Source of the DNA: Amborella trichopoda
Lineage: Eukaryota > Streptophyta > Magnoliopsida > Amborellales > Amborellaceae
DNA length: 64,000 nt
Reading direction: 5' to 3'
NCBI RefSeq assembly: GCF_000471905.2
Contig: NW_006499563.1
Location: 3,403,109-3,467,108, forward strand
This document shows, piece by piece, positions 1-10,167 of the stretch. The position numbers and the translations under genes are program-made. Each line of letters starts with the position of its first letter. The stretch's first letter is position 1. The notes under the pieces are model-generated. The model was not told the DNA's origin. It did not search any database and saw only the letters and a list, made by a program, of their open reading frames with translations.

Positions 1-428
1 AGGTGAAATTCTACAGTACTTCACCTACAACTTTATCTATGTTCAAAGTTTATCACACGGTCAATGATGTCTAATAATATTAGAATTTTAATATTTGTTT
101 TACAAATCATAATGATATGAAATTTTGTAGGTATGTGCATCTTAGTTAGATGAACATGAATAAAATATAAAACAAATAATTTGAATGATAAATTATGCAA
201 AATCCCCTATAACATTTCAGGGGTAATTTTGATATTTTATTGATGATTATTATTTTTTTAATATTTTATTTTGGTGCAACTTGGTCATATGTACACATGC
301 TCTAAATTTTAGATAAATCTGATTAATAAAAAAATTATAAAAATTCAAATACTATTAGACAACAGTGACCGTATGATGTATTTTGGACGGTGGTGATGTG
401 TAGGTGAAGTTCTAGAGTACTTCACCTA
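1..428. mobile_element. MITE-like element with palindromic inverted ends
   Basis: The right end (401-428) is a near-palindrome with arms TAGGTGAAGT and ACTTCACCTA. The same motif opens the window at 1-27. Inside these, the left sequence around 55-105 (cggtcaatgatgtctaata) matches the reverse complement of 340-385, so the ends are inverted repeats of roughly 100 bp. The AT-rich interior has no coding capacity, as expected for a miniature inverted-repeat element. The left edge may lie just outside the window, so the target duplication cannot be checked; TA dinucleotides flank the palindrome. The superfamily is not recognised. Confidence 0.55.
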
Positions 429-881
429 TAGGCATTTTAAGTTTGAATAAATTTTTTTTTTTTTTTTGGTTCAGGGTAGTTTTGGCTGGGCTGGCCATAA
501 AAACTAGGACTTAAGCTAAAAAATGTGGTTTGAGAGCCGAATCGTGTTGGGCTTGGGCTTGAGCTACAATAGGGCTGGCTGATTTGGCCTAGCCCTGCCC
601 TTTTTTTTTTTTTTGAACTTATGTTTTCCTTACTTCTTTGATTGCAGTGGCCATGCCTCATTGACCTAAGGCGAGACCTAGCCTTAGTCTGGTTCGATCG
701 GGCCAGGCCAGGCTCAAGAAGACCTACAGGTGCGCCCTTCGTGAGCCCTAGTGCTAACCTCATCTAGCGTATTAATGTCAGCCTCCTGTCTGCCTATCAC
801 CCAAAAGCAAAGTGCATCGTTGGGGGCATTTAAAGGTTCAATACCTTGTTGTGGGGATTACAGGTGTTGAAAAAGAGATTT
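429..881. other. Noncoding spacer
   Basis: No gene is visible. The stretch holds two T-tracts (around 450-468 and 601-614) and GC-richer sequence around 640-740. Open frames here are short and low-complexity. Confidence 0.5.
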
Positions 882-1117
882 GAAAGTGTGCGGTGTATTG
901 TGGAAGGAGATCCTCTCAATGTGATTAATTGGTATAAGAGGAATTGGCGGCTTCCTCGGGAACTCAAATCTTCTATAGATGGAAATCACGGACTTATTTG
1001 CTCGTTTATGAGTTGATTGCCATCACGTTTATAAGGAGGGGATCATGTTGCTGATGTCTTAGTCAAACATGGAGTTGTTGGTGCTCACTTTGTAATTAGA
1101 GAATCTCTTCGGTTGTA
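882..1117 (+). pseudogene. LINE RNase H C-terminal fragment
   Basis: One plus-strand frame reads VEGDPLNVINWYKR, then RELKSSIDG, then ADVLVKHG. These are the recognisable blocks of the RNase H domain at the end of plant L1-type LINE ORF2: an (E/G)DS-like aspartate block and a closing AD-LAK-G block. Two in-frame stops interrupt it (at SFMS-stop and SRL-stop) and the upstream RT is absent. It is followed by a T-tract and an (ATT)n run at 1128-1162, a plausible decayed LINE tail. It is a short relic with no function. Confidence 0.6.
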
Positions 1118-2869
1118 ACGGTAATGCTTTTTTTTTTTTAATTATTATTATTATTATTATTAGTAATAAAAACTTATGATCTTGTCAAAAACAAAAAAGG
1201 TCTAAAATTGGCTTGACTCAAGCTGAATGGGTCCTAAACTTGATAAGACAAGGTGGGTGGTAAGACAAGTTGGGCCAGGACAGTCGGGCCTTGACCCAAC
1301 TCGATAATCGAGCGCATTGAATCAGTTTTGGATTAAAACATAAGAAATAAACTATAGTTTGTATTTTTCTTTTTTGGGTGAATAAGTGGGAAGAAAGCCC
1401 TTACCCTGATACAAATTGAGCATAGGATGTAGTGTTGCAAATCGTCAAGCACTAACCAATTAAACATAGACTCTTTTCCTAACTATATTTTGTGTTTTGT
1501 AGTATTGAAATTTGTAGAATACACCAAATTGGGTATGGTCCGACCCTGCCTAACCTATTTAGGCCCCTAACAGACCCGGACCTGGACCTAGACCTGATGC
1601 ATTTGGACCTAGACATGACTTGACCCAACCAAACTATCGGGTCTAAACATCTAGATCCCAGCCTGAACCATCGGTTCCAGAAGTTGGACCCTGGCCAACA
1701 TCGGGCCTTGACCCGATTGCCGGCCTACTAGGCTTTCATCGCAAACCTTCTGGTCTAAGTAGATGAGGAGGGGCTCCAAATCACCACTCATGTCCCTTGC
1801 TAACTACAAAACAAACCGTTGCCCTTACGTGTGGGGGAAACAAACAAATCCCACTTAGGCATAGCTGGTGGAGGCCATATATATTTTAATAATAATGGCA
1901 ACGAAAGTTGATTGGTTATCGTTGCTGTCACATTTCAATAAATGGAGAGAGGTCCCACACATCACCTTTGTGGCCCAAAATGCTCTTGGTAGCGTCACTT
2001 TGATATTAGCCCTTCCCTCAACTCTGTACACCTTAGCAGTAATGATTAACACACCATTATCCAAACTGGTAACATAAAAAGTTTCTATTCACTTTGAAAA
2101 TTGATTGGAACATCCATCCAAACGAATTATATGCTTGTTCTTTCTTTTTTTTTTTTTTCTTTTTCTTTTTTTTTCTTTCTTTTTTTTTTTTTAAATGGTG
2201 TACTATGTAAACCCCACTACTACCCTCTTCACCCAAACTCACGTGCGTGTTGGCCTCTTTGGGTGGATTTAATCGTTGCTAAGAACTATATCATTATAAA
2301 CTGGGTGAGCTTTGTATAAGGTGTTCATTTTGTATAAGCAAGCGCACATCAAACTTTGGTATCGAAAACCTTACAGTATGTTGAAAATCTTTGCTCAATA
2401 AAAAAAGTATAGATCTAGCAGATAATAAATACTTGCAAAACCTGAAAATAAATAGTAAAGATAATTTGTTGTAAAATACACAATTTTTAAGATATATATT
2501 TGAAATTGTTTTTCCCTTTATATCTATACATCTCGAGGTGATGATGATCAATTTCATAATTTTTTAACTTCATGACACTCTTTTTTACTGGATATTTGAG
2601 GTGCACCTCACTTCTATAGTATAAAGTTGTAATGTTATATTCAATTTTTCCTTATAATAGGGACGAGGTTTCCATGCGGGCATGTGGGCACAAGCCCACC
2701 ACTGTCAAAAAATTATACCATAATACCTGTTTGACATCAACATGACATTAACAGCTCATCAAACGAATAATATCAAGAATAGATATTTGATGGAGTAGAG
2801 GGGAATGACACTTAGCTATGGAGTACTAACTTGGCAACTCATGTTTTCTTAATTCATGTAATGCTTTTT
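1118..2869. other. AT-rich noncoding stretch with simple repeats
   Basis: It contains a T-tract and (ATT)n repeat at 1128-1162 and a long C/T-only tract at 2139-2192. The short frames on both strands, including a lysine-rich one over the T tract, are composition artefacts. No gene, RNA gene or transposon domain was recognised. Confidence 0.45.
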
Positions 2870-3060
2870 ATTTATATAAAGAGATTATTTACTTTTAATA
2901 TAAGGAGGTCACAAATCACTATTAGTCATCAGATTTTATATCTAGTGGTTGTGAATATACTATTGAGTCGATCAAAATTTAAAAGAAATTTTTTCGAACT
3001 TTGTAACAGTTTAAGTCATCCAATTTGACATCTAATGACTAGTAGAAATTTTGACCACCA
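2870..3060. repeat. Dispersed repeat fragment shared with 47340-47460
   Basis: The text from ataaggaggtcacaaatcac through the following 80 bases closely parallels ataaggaggtcataaccatc and its continuation at about 47350-47460, including a gtggttg-(tga)-gatat block. Two copies in one window suggest a dispersed, probably noncoding transposon. No ends or target duplication could be defined. Confidence 0.35.
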
Positions 3061-3123
3061 ATTGGCCAACTTGTAAATAGAATGGCACGGCCTCTATCTC
3101 TCTATGGTTGTGAGAGTAAGTAC

Positions 3124-3248
3124 CTCTTTACATTGGAGGTGCCGTGCATTCTTAGCTTTTCATCAAGCCTGGCCTTAGCTTGCTTCACCTCTACTGTAAG
3201 TTTACTGTGCTCAGGCAGCTCCAGTCCTTGTTTGTTCCCAATTCGTTG
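3124..3248 (-). CDS. RING-H2 E3 ligase-like gene, exon 2 (partial gene)
   Basis: On the minus strand an acceptor (TTTATTTTAAG, AG at 3250-3249) precedes a 125-bp open segment and a donor GTACTT (3123-3118). The peptide starts QRIGNKQGLELPEHSK and continues with an EVKQAKARLDEKLR helix. That helix resembles the conserved VAREAKERLDERLR segment I recall between the N-terminus and the RING finger of a plant RING-H2 E3 ligase family. Exon 1 ends in phase 0, so the frames join. This exon ends after two bases of a codon, so a further exon is required. None carrying the RING cysteines was seen in 1-3100. Identification is from remembered family sequence, not a search. Confidence 0.5.
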
Positions 3249-4198
3249 CTTAAAATAAAAAACAAAAATTACTGAATGTTACATGAAGCAAAATCGCCCA
3301 TGAAATACAGTTAACATATAAATTCATATGTACGATATAGAAACAAGATACATTAATGTGGTCTATTTTTAGGACCAACTTGAAGGTCATATAACCATGC
3401 GCACCTTCGTAGTACAACAGTACATTTTTAATAGGCGAGAACACAAGGGACTAAAAATAAATAGAGGAAAATTTTTATATAAGATTGATGCTCTAAACAA
3501 TCAAATTAAGATGTACCTTAAAAATTCATTAAAAAGGGCTGTTTCAATGTTGAGAAACCCTCAAATAGATCATCTGGACCTCGAGATGTATGGATGTGGC
3601 AAAAAAAAGGTTTCAAGTATGAGAAATAGTCTATCTTGTAATGATTTATCTAATAGGTAAATATTTAATATTTTAAAGTGTTTATAGATCTGCTCGATCT
3701 ACACATCTTTTGAAACTTTAAACATTACAATTAGAGATGAAAATAAATTTTAGGCCATCACAAAGATTTTTGCAGTTGAAAAATATCTTTCGACACTATT
3801 TATCGATACACCTAACTTTGATTGTTTAGGGCCACAACTTTATAGAAACTGCACCCAATAAATAAAAGACCCGGTTTCTATGCAGTTAAGCCCGCATATA
3901 TAGAAATGTGAGCCTTTTAAAAAGTCTATGTTTAGATGGATTTTAAGACTTAATTTTTAAGGACGTGTAATCACTAACATGGAGATCATGAATATGAAAA
4001 ATAAATAAATTTTAAAAACAAAAAATAATAATTCTAGTAGAAAAACATTTGGACCATAGTTTCTATTGTTTTTAGACGGAACACCTACTTGCATCCATCG
4101 TTCAGATGGATGCTTTACACTTTCTGGACCGCAGTCCAGCCTGCATGAAACAATTTTCCATGAACAAATCCATTTTTTTGTTGGGGTTGTGTACTTAC
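3249..4198 (-). other. Putative intron 1 of the RING-H2-like gene
   Basis: This 950-bp AT-rich stretch lies between donor GTAAGT (4198-4193, minus strand) and the acceptor at 3250-3249. It contains only short open frames with no recognisable domain. A small hairpin (catccatcgttcagatggatg) lies near 4092-4112. Nothing else was recognised. Confidence 0.45.
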
Positions 4199-4354
4199 TG
4201 AATCATGAGAGGACTCATAGGAGGCCGTGTGGTATAAGCAAAAGGAAGAACGCCTGGTTCTCAGTCCTCTACTTTGGTGTTGAGAATTATCAGATCCAGC
4301 TTGATGAATTCGCCTCCTCCTTGCACATTCAACACCAGGGAGCATTCCAGCCAT
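4199..4354 (-). CDS. RING-H2 E3 ligase-like gene, exon 1 with start codon
   Basis: The minus-strand ATG at 4354-4352 opens a 52-codon segment beginning MAGMLPGVECARRRRIHQ and containing TRRSSFCLY. It ends exactly at a consensus donor GTAAGT (4198-4193). I recall this N-terminus and the RRSSFCLY motif from a plant family of small RING-H2 E3 ubiquitin ligases (often annotated RHY1A-like), whose RING finger lies near the C-terminus. That RING finger is not in this window. The family is thought to transfer ubiquitin from an E2 to substrates. The exon is 156 bp, a whole number of codons, and has no stop, unlike everything around it. It may be an intact host gene or a captured gene fragment. Confidence 0.6.
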
Positions 4355-4914
4355 AGTTTCTTCACCAAGAAATAGAAAAAGAATGAAATAATTGAGACAA
4401 AATGGGGAACTAGAGATCTTGATCTTTATTTCTCAAATTGTTTGCTGGAGATTCCCATTTTCTCCTCCCTCCAACTCTTACCTTTAGAAAAATAGGGGTC
4501 TGTTACCTGTGGTTTTACCCCAGAAACTCATCACACCTGAGGCATGGTAAACAGTTTCTCCAACTAACAACCCAAAACTACAAGCGTATGTACCACATTT
4601 AACTGTTTTAAAAGTAGGACTGCAATGTTTCTATAGAGAGAGAGAGAGCCACAACAATAATTCTTCTTTAGTTGCGGTGCCCTGTTATTTCGAGGAAGAA
4701 GACATGATGAAGTTATAAACAAGAAGAGGATCGAAACATGTCCCCACAAAGTCAAATCAGTCTCACTATGTTGCTTCCACAGTAAAGTTTTAGAAATTTA
4801 CTTCCATATCATAAGTAAAGGGGGGTATTACATGGGTGTCATATGTCTTCAAATTTTACAAGGTTAATCCCTCGCAGTGTTAATTTTTTTGGGTCTAATT
4901 TTGCCGTACACTTT
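4355..4914 (-). promoter_or_regulatory. Upstream region / 5' UTR of the RING-H2-like gene
   Basis: The minus-strand leader immediately before the ATG is T-rich (TTCTTTTTCTATTTCTTGGTG), typical of a plant 5' UTR. A (GA)n run lies at 4636-4648. A possible leader-intron donor (AAAGGTAAGAG on the minus strand) lies near 4472-4484. No convincing TATA box was singled out. Open frames here are short and unconserved. Confidence 0.3.
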
Positions 4915-5198
4915 GATGTTCCAAACATCCGATATTGTTTTATTTTATTTTTTAAATTTGTTGAAGCTTAGGGATGTTTATATTGGGTAGGGGAGGGGGA
5001 ATGATGCGAAACAATCTCAGATCGATCTGATGTTTCTAGCATTGGATTGCAGATTGCCTTAGATGGGCAGTTTGATGTTGCTAACATCGCACTGCACTTC
5101 ATGTAGCAATTATCATTCTCTTTTTTCGTTCAGACCGATGTAAAGGAATACCAGATGGGTTATCATTGTATTTTTTGCAGTACGATGTTTGAAATATC
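4915..5198. repeat. Cluster of GATGTT-N3-AACATC palindromes
   Basis: Short dyad-symmetric words recur: GATGTTCCAAACATC (4915-4929), a decayed copy (5029-5043), GATGTTGCTAACATC (5074-5088) and GATGTTTGAAATATC (5184-5198). Related words occur at 14584-14598, 45182-45196, 45220-45234, 45280-45294, 45326-45340 and 45990-46004. The surrounding DNA also shares a GTATGGCC-(C/T)-GAAATAGG block with the inverted strand near 14670, which suggests one dispersed repeat family. Confidence 0.5.
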
Positions 5199-5869
5199 AG
5201 ACAACCTGTTAGTGCTGTGTTTTACAAGTTTGCCCCTAGTATGGCCTGAAATAGGCCTTTATTTACCCCCGTGAAAAATTCTCTTTTCTTTCTCTCTCTT
5301 CTCACTGCTGGCCTCGCTGGAGAACACGATTTTCGGTGGCTCCTCTTCCCCTCTCTTTGGGGATCTCATTTTGTGGTCAATTTCTTGAAGCCCCACAGTT
5401 CTACAACTCCCCAGAATGCACTTCTCTGGCCAGCATGAACTAGTTTTGAAAAGAGACAAATTTACGAACTCGAACTGATGCCATTTCTGCTGGTTTTCGC
5501 AGGGAGAATTGTGTGGGTTGAGCATAGGTGGAACCAACATGAGCTGGTGGGCAACAATTTGAGGAGTTTGTGCAGGGATTTGCACCCTGGGAAGGTGAGC
5601 TTGATGAGTTGGAGTGGGAAGGGGAAGCCATGGGGGTGGGTTTGCTGCAATGGAGTGGGAAGGGGAAGCCAAGGGCAAGGCTCGACGCAGGAGCAAATGT
5701 GGAGTTTGGAGTCCAAAGAGAGAATCAACACATGTTATGATTGTTGAACTTTTGAGGGGAAGAGATGAACCTGCCGAAGTCCTAGGAATCAAAAGCAATG
5801 TTGTAAGACTGTGGATTGAAGAGATCAGGTTTTATCAGAACAATTGAAAACTACGTGTTTTCTCTGTGT
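5199..5869. other. Unassigned stretch with GC-rich core
   Basis: A 21-bp direct repeat (tggagtgggaaggggaagcc plus one base) lies at 5610-5630 and 5651-5671. A plus-strand acceptor-like site (tttcgcag) and a donor-like site (aaggtgagc) bracket about 100 open bases near 5500-5597. Frames are open on both strands across this region and none gives a recognisable protein. It could be a captured gene fragment or a transposon interior. Confidence 0.3.
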
Positions 5870-6150
5870 TCTTCTCCATAGTCATGAAACCCTTCTTAAA
5901 AAGGGATGAGAGGAAGCCGTTCTCCAACGTTCAAATTTTCTCCTAGAATATCTAAGAACGTGACCCTCTTTTCCTAGGAGGTGAGTAGTTATCTTCTACT
6001 GTTGGATAAAGGCATATTCTCTATGTTGGATAAAGGTATATTCTCTATCTAAGAAGCCTTTTTAGTGATAAATAGTAAAATGTATTATTAAGATAAAGAG
6101 AGAGAAATATGACACGTTTGAGGCCCCATGGCCATCCACACGTACCAACA
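5870..6150 (-). repeat. Copia-1 3' LTR (left limit approximate)
   Basis: The minus-strand LTR opens TGTTGGTACGTGTGG at 6150, immediately after purine-rich AAGTGAGAGA. The opening 60 bp match 14409-14351. Inside, the words ggataaaggYatattctctat are tandemly repeated (about 6003-6050). The far end is not defined. Confidence 0.5.
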
Positions 6151-6160
6151 TCTCTCACTT
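6151..6160 (-). promoter_or_regulatory. Copia-1 polypurine tract
   Basis: On the minus strand AAGTGAGAGA abuts the TGTTGG LTR start. This is the expected position and composition of the plus-strand priming tract. Confidence 0.55.
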
Positions 6161-6384
6161 GGCCATAAGGGCCAGATATATTGAAATATTATAAAGTTTA
6201 CAGCATGTACTGGGTTTAACATTTATGAGCATATCCTTGTCATAAGGTTTTTCACGTTGCTGCGGTTATATATCTCAAAACAAAAAATATCAAAAGTCAT
6301 GTCATGGAGTTTTTCACATTAATGTGGCTTTTTCTTTCATGACCAAGACATCAAAGAAAAATATCCCATTTGGGAGTTCCTGAC

Positions 6385-6850
6385 TTAAATATTTCTAAGT
6401 CCCATTAAAACTACATGCTTTGATAATATTTTTGTACTTAATCCCTTTGTTAAAAGGTCTGCAATCATATCTAAAGATGGCAAATAACTTACAGTTGTTT
6501 CAATTTTTTCAATAAAATCATAAATGTACAGATAATCAATTTCAACGTGCTTACCTATAGAACTATAGACACCATTTTTAATTGATGAGATGACAGCCTG
6601 ATTATCAAAAAAAAATTTAACAGGTTTGTCAGCTATATCCAACTTCAAATCATTTATGAAGCCTTTAATTCAGACGACATACGTTGTAGCAATGCTACAT
6701 GAAATATACTCGGCTTCCATAGTCTACCGAGCTACACAACTTATTTCTTGCTAGACTAAGAAACACATCCACCTCTAAAGAGGAATACAAGTCTTGCAGT
6801 TGATTTTCTATCATCTGGGTCTCCTACAAAATCTGCATCAGAGTATCTGT
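6385..6850 (-). pseudogene. Copia-1 RNase H domain
   Basis: Minus-strand fragments read YSDADFVGDPDDRKST, then (frameshifted) MEAEYIS-like text, then FFDNQAVISSIKNGVYSSIGKHVEIDY and ADLLTKGL. These are the standard blocks of copia RNase H. Its role is to degrade the RNA strand during reverse transcription. A stop follows GGCVS and the frame shifts at least once. The protein ends at 6385, about 230 bp before the LTR. Confidence 0.75.
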
Positions 6851-7059
6851 TAACCTCTAAATTATCAGCTTAAAAACACAACTTGTAATTTTTAGTTTTT
6901 TTAATATATTTGAATATCTTTTTTACGACTTGCCAATGAGCCATCTCATAATTACTATGAAATATACTCACAACACCATATGTATGACTCAAATCAAGTA
7001 TTTTACATAGCATGAAATAATTTATACATCCTACAACTTGAGCATATGAAATTCTTTAC

Positions 7060-8010
7060 ATTTCATCTTTATCATTGTCATTTAATGGACACATTTTGTT
7101 TGATAATTTCAAGCCTTTACAAACAGGTGTATATATGGGCTTGCAATTTTACATCTTAAATATCTATAAATAATTTCTAAATAATTTCCTTGAGATAAAC
7201 ATAGAAGTCTTGAACTTCTATCTCTTATTATCTTACTGCCCAATACATATGAGGCTTCTCTCATATCTTTCATCTCAAAATGAGAACTTAGCCATGACTT
7301 GGTATGGTTAATCCTGCCAATATCATTACTGGTTATCAAAATATTATCTATATAAAGTGATAATATGAGAAAATTCCCCCCACTATTCTAGACATATGTA
7401 CAATGGTCTAACCTATTGGCTACATAACCAATTTCAGTGATTGCATTATAAAAAGTAAAGTACTACTGTCTAGAAGGCTGTTTTAGATCATATAAAGATT
7501 TATTAAGTTTGTATATTGTCTTCTTAGCCATTAATTACATATCTTTCTGGTTGTTTCATGTATATATCTTCTTTTAATTCTCCATTTAAGAAAGTTGTTT
7601 TGACATCCATCTGAAACAATTCTAGATTATAATATGCAACTAATGCTAAGATGATCTTAATAGATGAAAATTTTGCTATTGGAGAATAAGTTTTTAGATA
7701 ATCTATGCCTTCCCTTTGGGTAAATCCTTTAGTTACCAACCTAGCTTTATATTTATCAATGGATCCATTGGTAACTAAATCCTTTAGTTACCAACCTAGC
7801 ATTAAGTTTTTCCTTTAGGACTCATTTACAACCAAGACTTTTCTATCTTTAGGGAGGTAAAACAACTCCCAAACTTGATTTCTTTTAATATAATCAAGTT
7901 CATCATCTATGGTTTGAGTCCGCTCAGCTGAGTCATGTGAGCTAATGGCTTCTCTGTAGCTTTGAGGTCCATCTATTGAATCTTCACTCATTGAAGAATA
8001 ATTATCTTTA
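7060..8010 (-). pseudogene. Copia-1 reverse transcriptase
   Basis: Minus-strand blocks in order are the entry segment (YREAISSHDSAERTQTIDDE, WELFYLPKDRK), KGFTQREGIDYLKTYSPIAK, FQMDVKTTFLNGELKEDIYM and YIDN-ILITSND (about 7340). The catalytic YVDD has become YIDN, removing the second metal-binding aspartate. A short duplicated phrase (ttagttaccaacctag) at about 7728-7799 disrupts the middle. Several frames are needed. The domain assignment is secure and activity is excluded. Confidence 0.75.
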
Positions 8011-8340
8011 TTCATAAATGCATAAGATCCTTCTAAAGTCGTAAGTAAGGCTATAGTTCTTTTAGGCATATATGATATACTTGGTTTAATTGAATCATTC
8101 TCACCAATTGTAGAGGGAGACTGAGAAATAGGGTCTTGCAGACTCTTATCTTTATCATTTTCATGTAAGTCAATAGGCTTACTTAAAATACTGTCATCAT
8201 CCATATTTTCTAAGAAATGAGCATCACAGCTCTTTATTAAGGATCTAGTATTATGGTTATAGAATTTTTTGAATAACTTATAAAAAAATATTTTATATTT
8301 TTATTTTGTAATGTATCTCTATTTTGTGGCGGTATAAGCA
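8011..8340 (-). pseudogene. Copia-1 integrase-RT linker
   Basis: The minus strand encodes an acidic, serine-rich linker (MDDDSILSKPIDLHENDK onward, to SISYMPKR). This is the variable segment that normally joins integrase to RT in copia polyproteins. It is open at 8204-7815 but separated by stops from the integrase. Confidence 0.55.
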
Positions 8341-8920
8341 TATGTGCCCAAGAACCTCAAACTTTCAAGATAGCAAGGTCAGGTTTCCTACCTATCCATA
8401 ATTCATATGGGGTCAAGTCTCTAAATTTAGTTGGAGCACGATTAATAATATATATTGCAGTGTTGAGAGCCTCACCCCAAAGATGATGTGATAAGTTTGA
8501 ATGGCTCATCATGAACCTAATCATGTCCATTAGAGTTCTATTTTTTCTTTCAGCTACACCATTTTATTGTGGTGTATATGGCATGGTGGTTTGGTGAATT
8601 ATACCATGCTCCTTACAAAATTCTGCAAATAAGGTGGAGCAATATTCACCTCCCCTATTTGTCCGAAGAATTTTAATATGTCTACCTAACTGATTTTCTA
8701 CCTCAGTTTTATATTCTTTAAATGTTTTTAAAGCATCTGATTTTTTACTAATTAGGTATACATATCCATAATGTGAATAATCATCTATAAATGTTATAAA
8801 ATATTTCATATTTCTATGTGCTTTTACATTTAATGGGCCACATATATCAGAGTGAACAATACGAAGTAGTACACTAGACTTTTTCTTTTTAGAGATAGGT
8901 TTCTTAGTTAATTTACCAGA
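8341..8920 (-). pseudogene. Copia-1 integrase core
   Basis: Integrase inserts the cDNA into the genome. Blocks seen on the minus strand are VHSDICGPL, FITFIDDYSHYGYVYL, KILRTNRGGEY, PYTPQ-stop-NGVAERKNRT and an ELWIGRKPDL-type tail. The D-D-E triad is damaged: the second aspartate block reads TNRGGE rather than SDRGGE, and a stop falls before the glutamate block. The zinc-binding half lies just to the right. Confidence 0.75.
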
Positions 8921-9456
8921 AATACATGGATCGCATATTTTGAATACAATTTCTCCTACATTGGAGAGCAAGCCTCTTTTAACCATGTAATTTATTTTAT
9001 TTTTATTTATATGTTCTAATCTTAAATGCCATAAATATGAATCATCCAAACACAAAAAATCATCAAAAGAGGCATTAGAATAACTAGAAAGAGATGAACT
9101 TTAATTAATATTCAATCGGTACAAATTATCAACTTTAGTACCATACTCTAATGCTCTAGAATGCTTCCCAATGGTAACCGGACTAGACTTGAACTTTATT
9201 TCATAAACCTTATCATCTAGCCTAGGAATAGAAATCAAGTTGCGCCTCATATTAGGCGTATACAAAGTCTAAGTCAATAGGAGATTCGTTCCGCCTGGTA
9301 AACACAGCTTGAAAGCACCGACACCAAGTACATCACAGTAGGTGTCATTTTTCATATAAATCTGCTGGTTTCCAGCTGCAATCTCCTTCAACTCTATGAA
9401 TCCATCCTTGGTCCTCGAGACATGTCGAGCGAAAACTGAGTCAATCCACCAATTTC
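8921..9456 (-). pseudogene. Copia-1 protease and GAG-pre-integrase region
   Basis: The minus strand shows NWWIDSVFARHV, where copia proteases usually have WW-DSGAT-H. The active site DSG has become DSV (9442-9434). Downstream come an LCLPGGTNLLLT-like stretch, LYRLN, and the pre-integrase block SYLWHLRLEHINKNKI with its CDPCISGK segment. Stops separate the pieces. The order is that expected between gag and integrase. Confidence 0.65.
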
Positions 9457-10167
9457 TTAGGTCATGGTAGACAATAGTGATTCTAGAACTACGCAGATCA
9501 AATCTTTTCTTTTATTTTGATTATTTCGAGTATTGGATTTATTCTGATTCTTATTTTTGTTTTTCAGCTTGGGAAAATTAAACTTGATGTACCCAATTTT
9601 CTTACAATAAAAATAGGTATTCTCAACCTTATTATTTTTTTCATTTTTAAATTTTCTCCTATTTCCCTTATGACTACTATTATTCTGATTATTGTAAGGT
9701 TTTTTGGGAATCTGAGAAGATGAATTTTGGGCAAAGTAGACATCATTTGACTTCTCCCTCATTCTTCTCTCAGCTTCAATATTGAGGTGAATGAGAAGAT
9801 TCAAAATAGTTATCCCTTGTGTTGAGTGGTTCAATGCAATTATAACAAGTTCCCAAGAAGGAGGGAGACTGTTAACGACAATAGACACTTGCATGCGGTC
9901 AGGGACTGGATTCCTGGCCGCTGTAAAGTCCTTTACAAGCATTGTCATTTTATTGACATGCTCGGTCATTGAGTCCGATTCTTTCATTATGTAAGAATTG
10001 TATTTTTCTAGTGACAATTGCATATGGGTCTCAGAAGTGGTCACATACTTTTCAAATAGGGCACCCATCATACTTTGAGCTGTGGTGTGATCCAAAAATA
10101 CTCTAATTAAATCATATTTCATAAAACTCAACAGAACAGTCTTAGCTACTTTGTCATCTTCTAACAT
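9457..10167 (-). pseudogene. Copia-1 gag (UBN2-type) with broken zinc knuckle
   Basis: A 236-codon minus-strand frame reads KTVLLSFMKYDL, MGALFEKYVTTSETHMQLSL, LNIEAERRMREK and then a lysine/asparagine-rich tail. This is the usual gag capsid region of copia elements, which packages the RNA. The CCHC knuckle reads YFYCKKIGYIKFNF, so three of four zinc ligands are substituted. The usual N-terminal block (FDG-NY-W) is missing upstream of 10167, so the gag is truncated or frameshifted. Confidence 0.7.

Noticed and set aside
437-763. Minus-strand 108-codon frame
   Set aside because: Low-complexity, lysine-rich over T-tracts; no domain and no splice or retroelement context.
2057-2319. Frames rich in K or F on opposite strands
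   Set aside because: Produced by the C/T tract at 2139-2192.
5259-5798. Minus-strand 179-codon frame, with several other long frames on both strands
   Set aside because: Proline/serine/leucine-rich composition in GC-rich DNA, open in many frames at once, and no recognisable domain.
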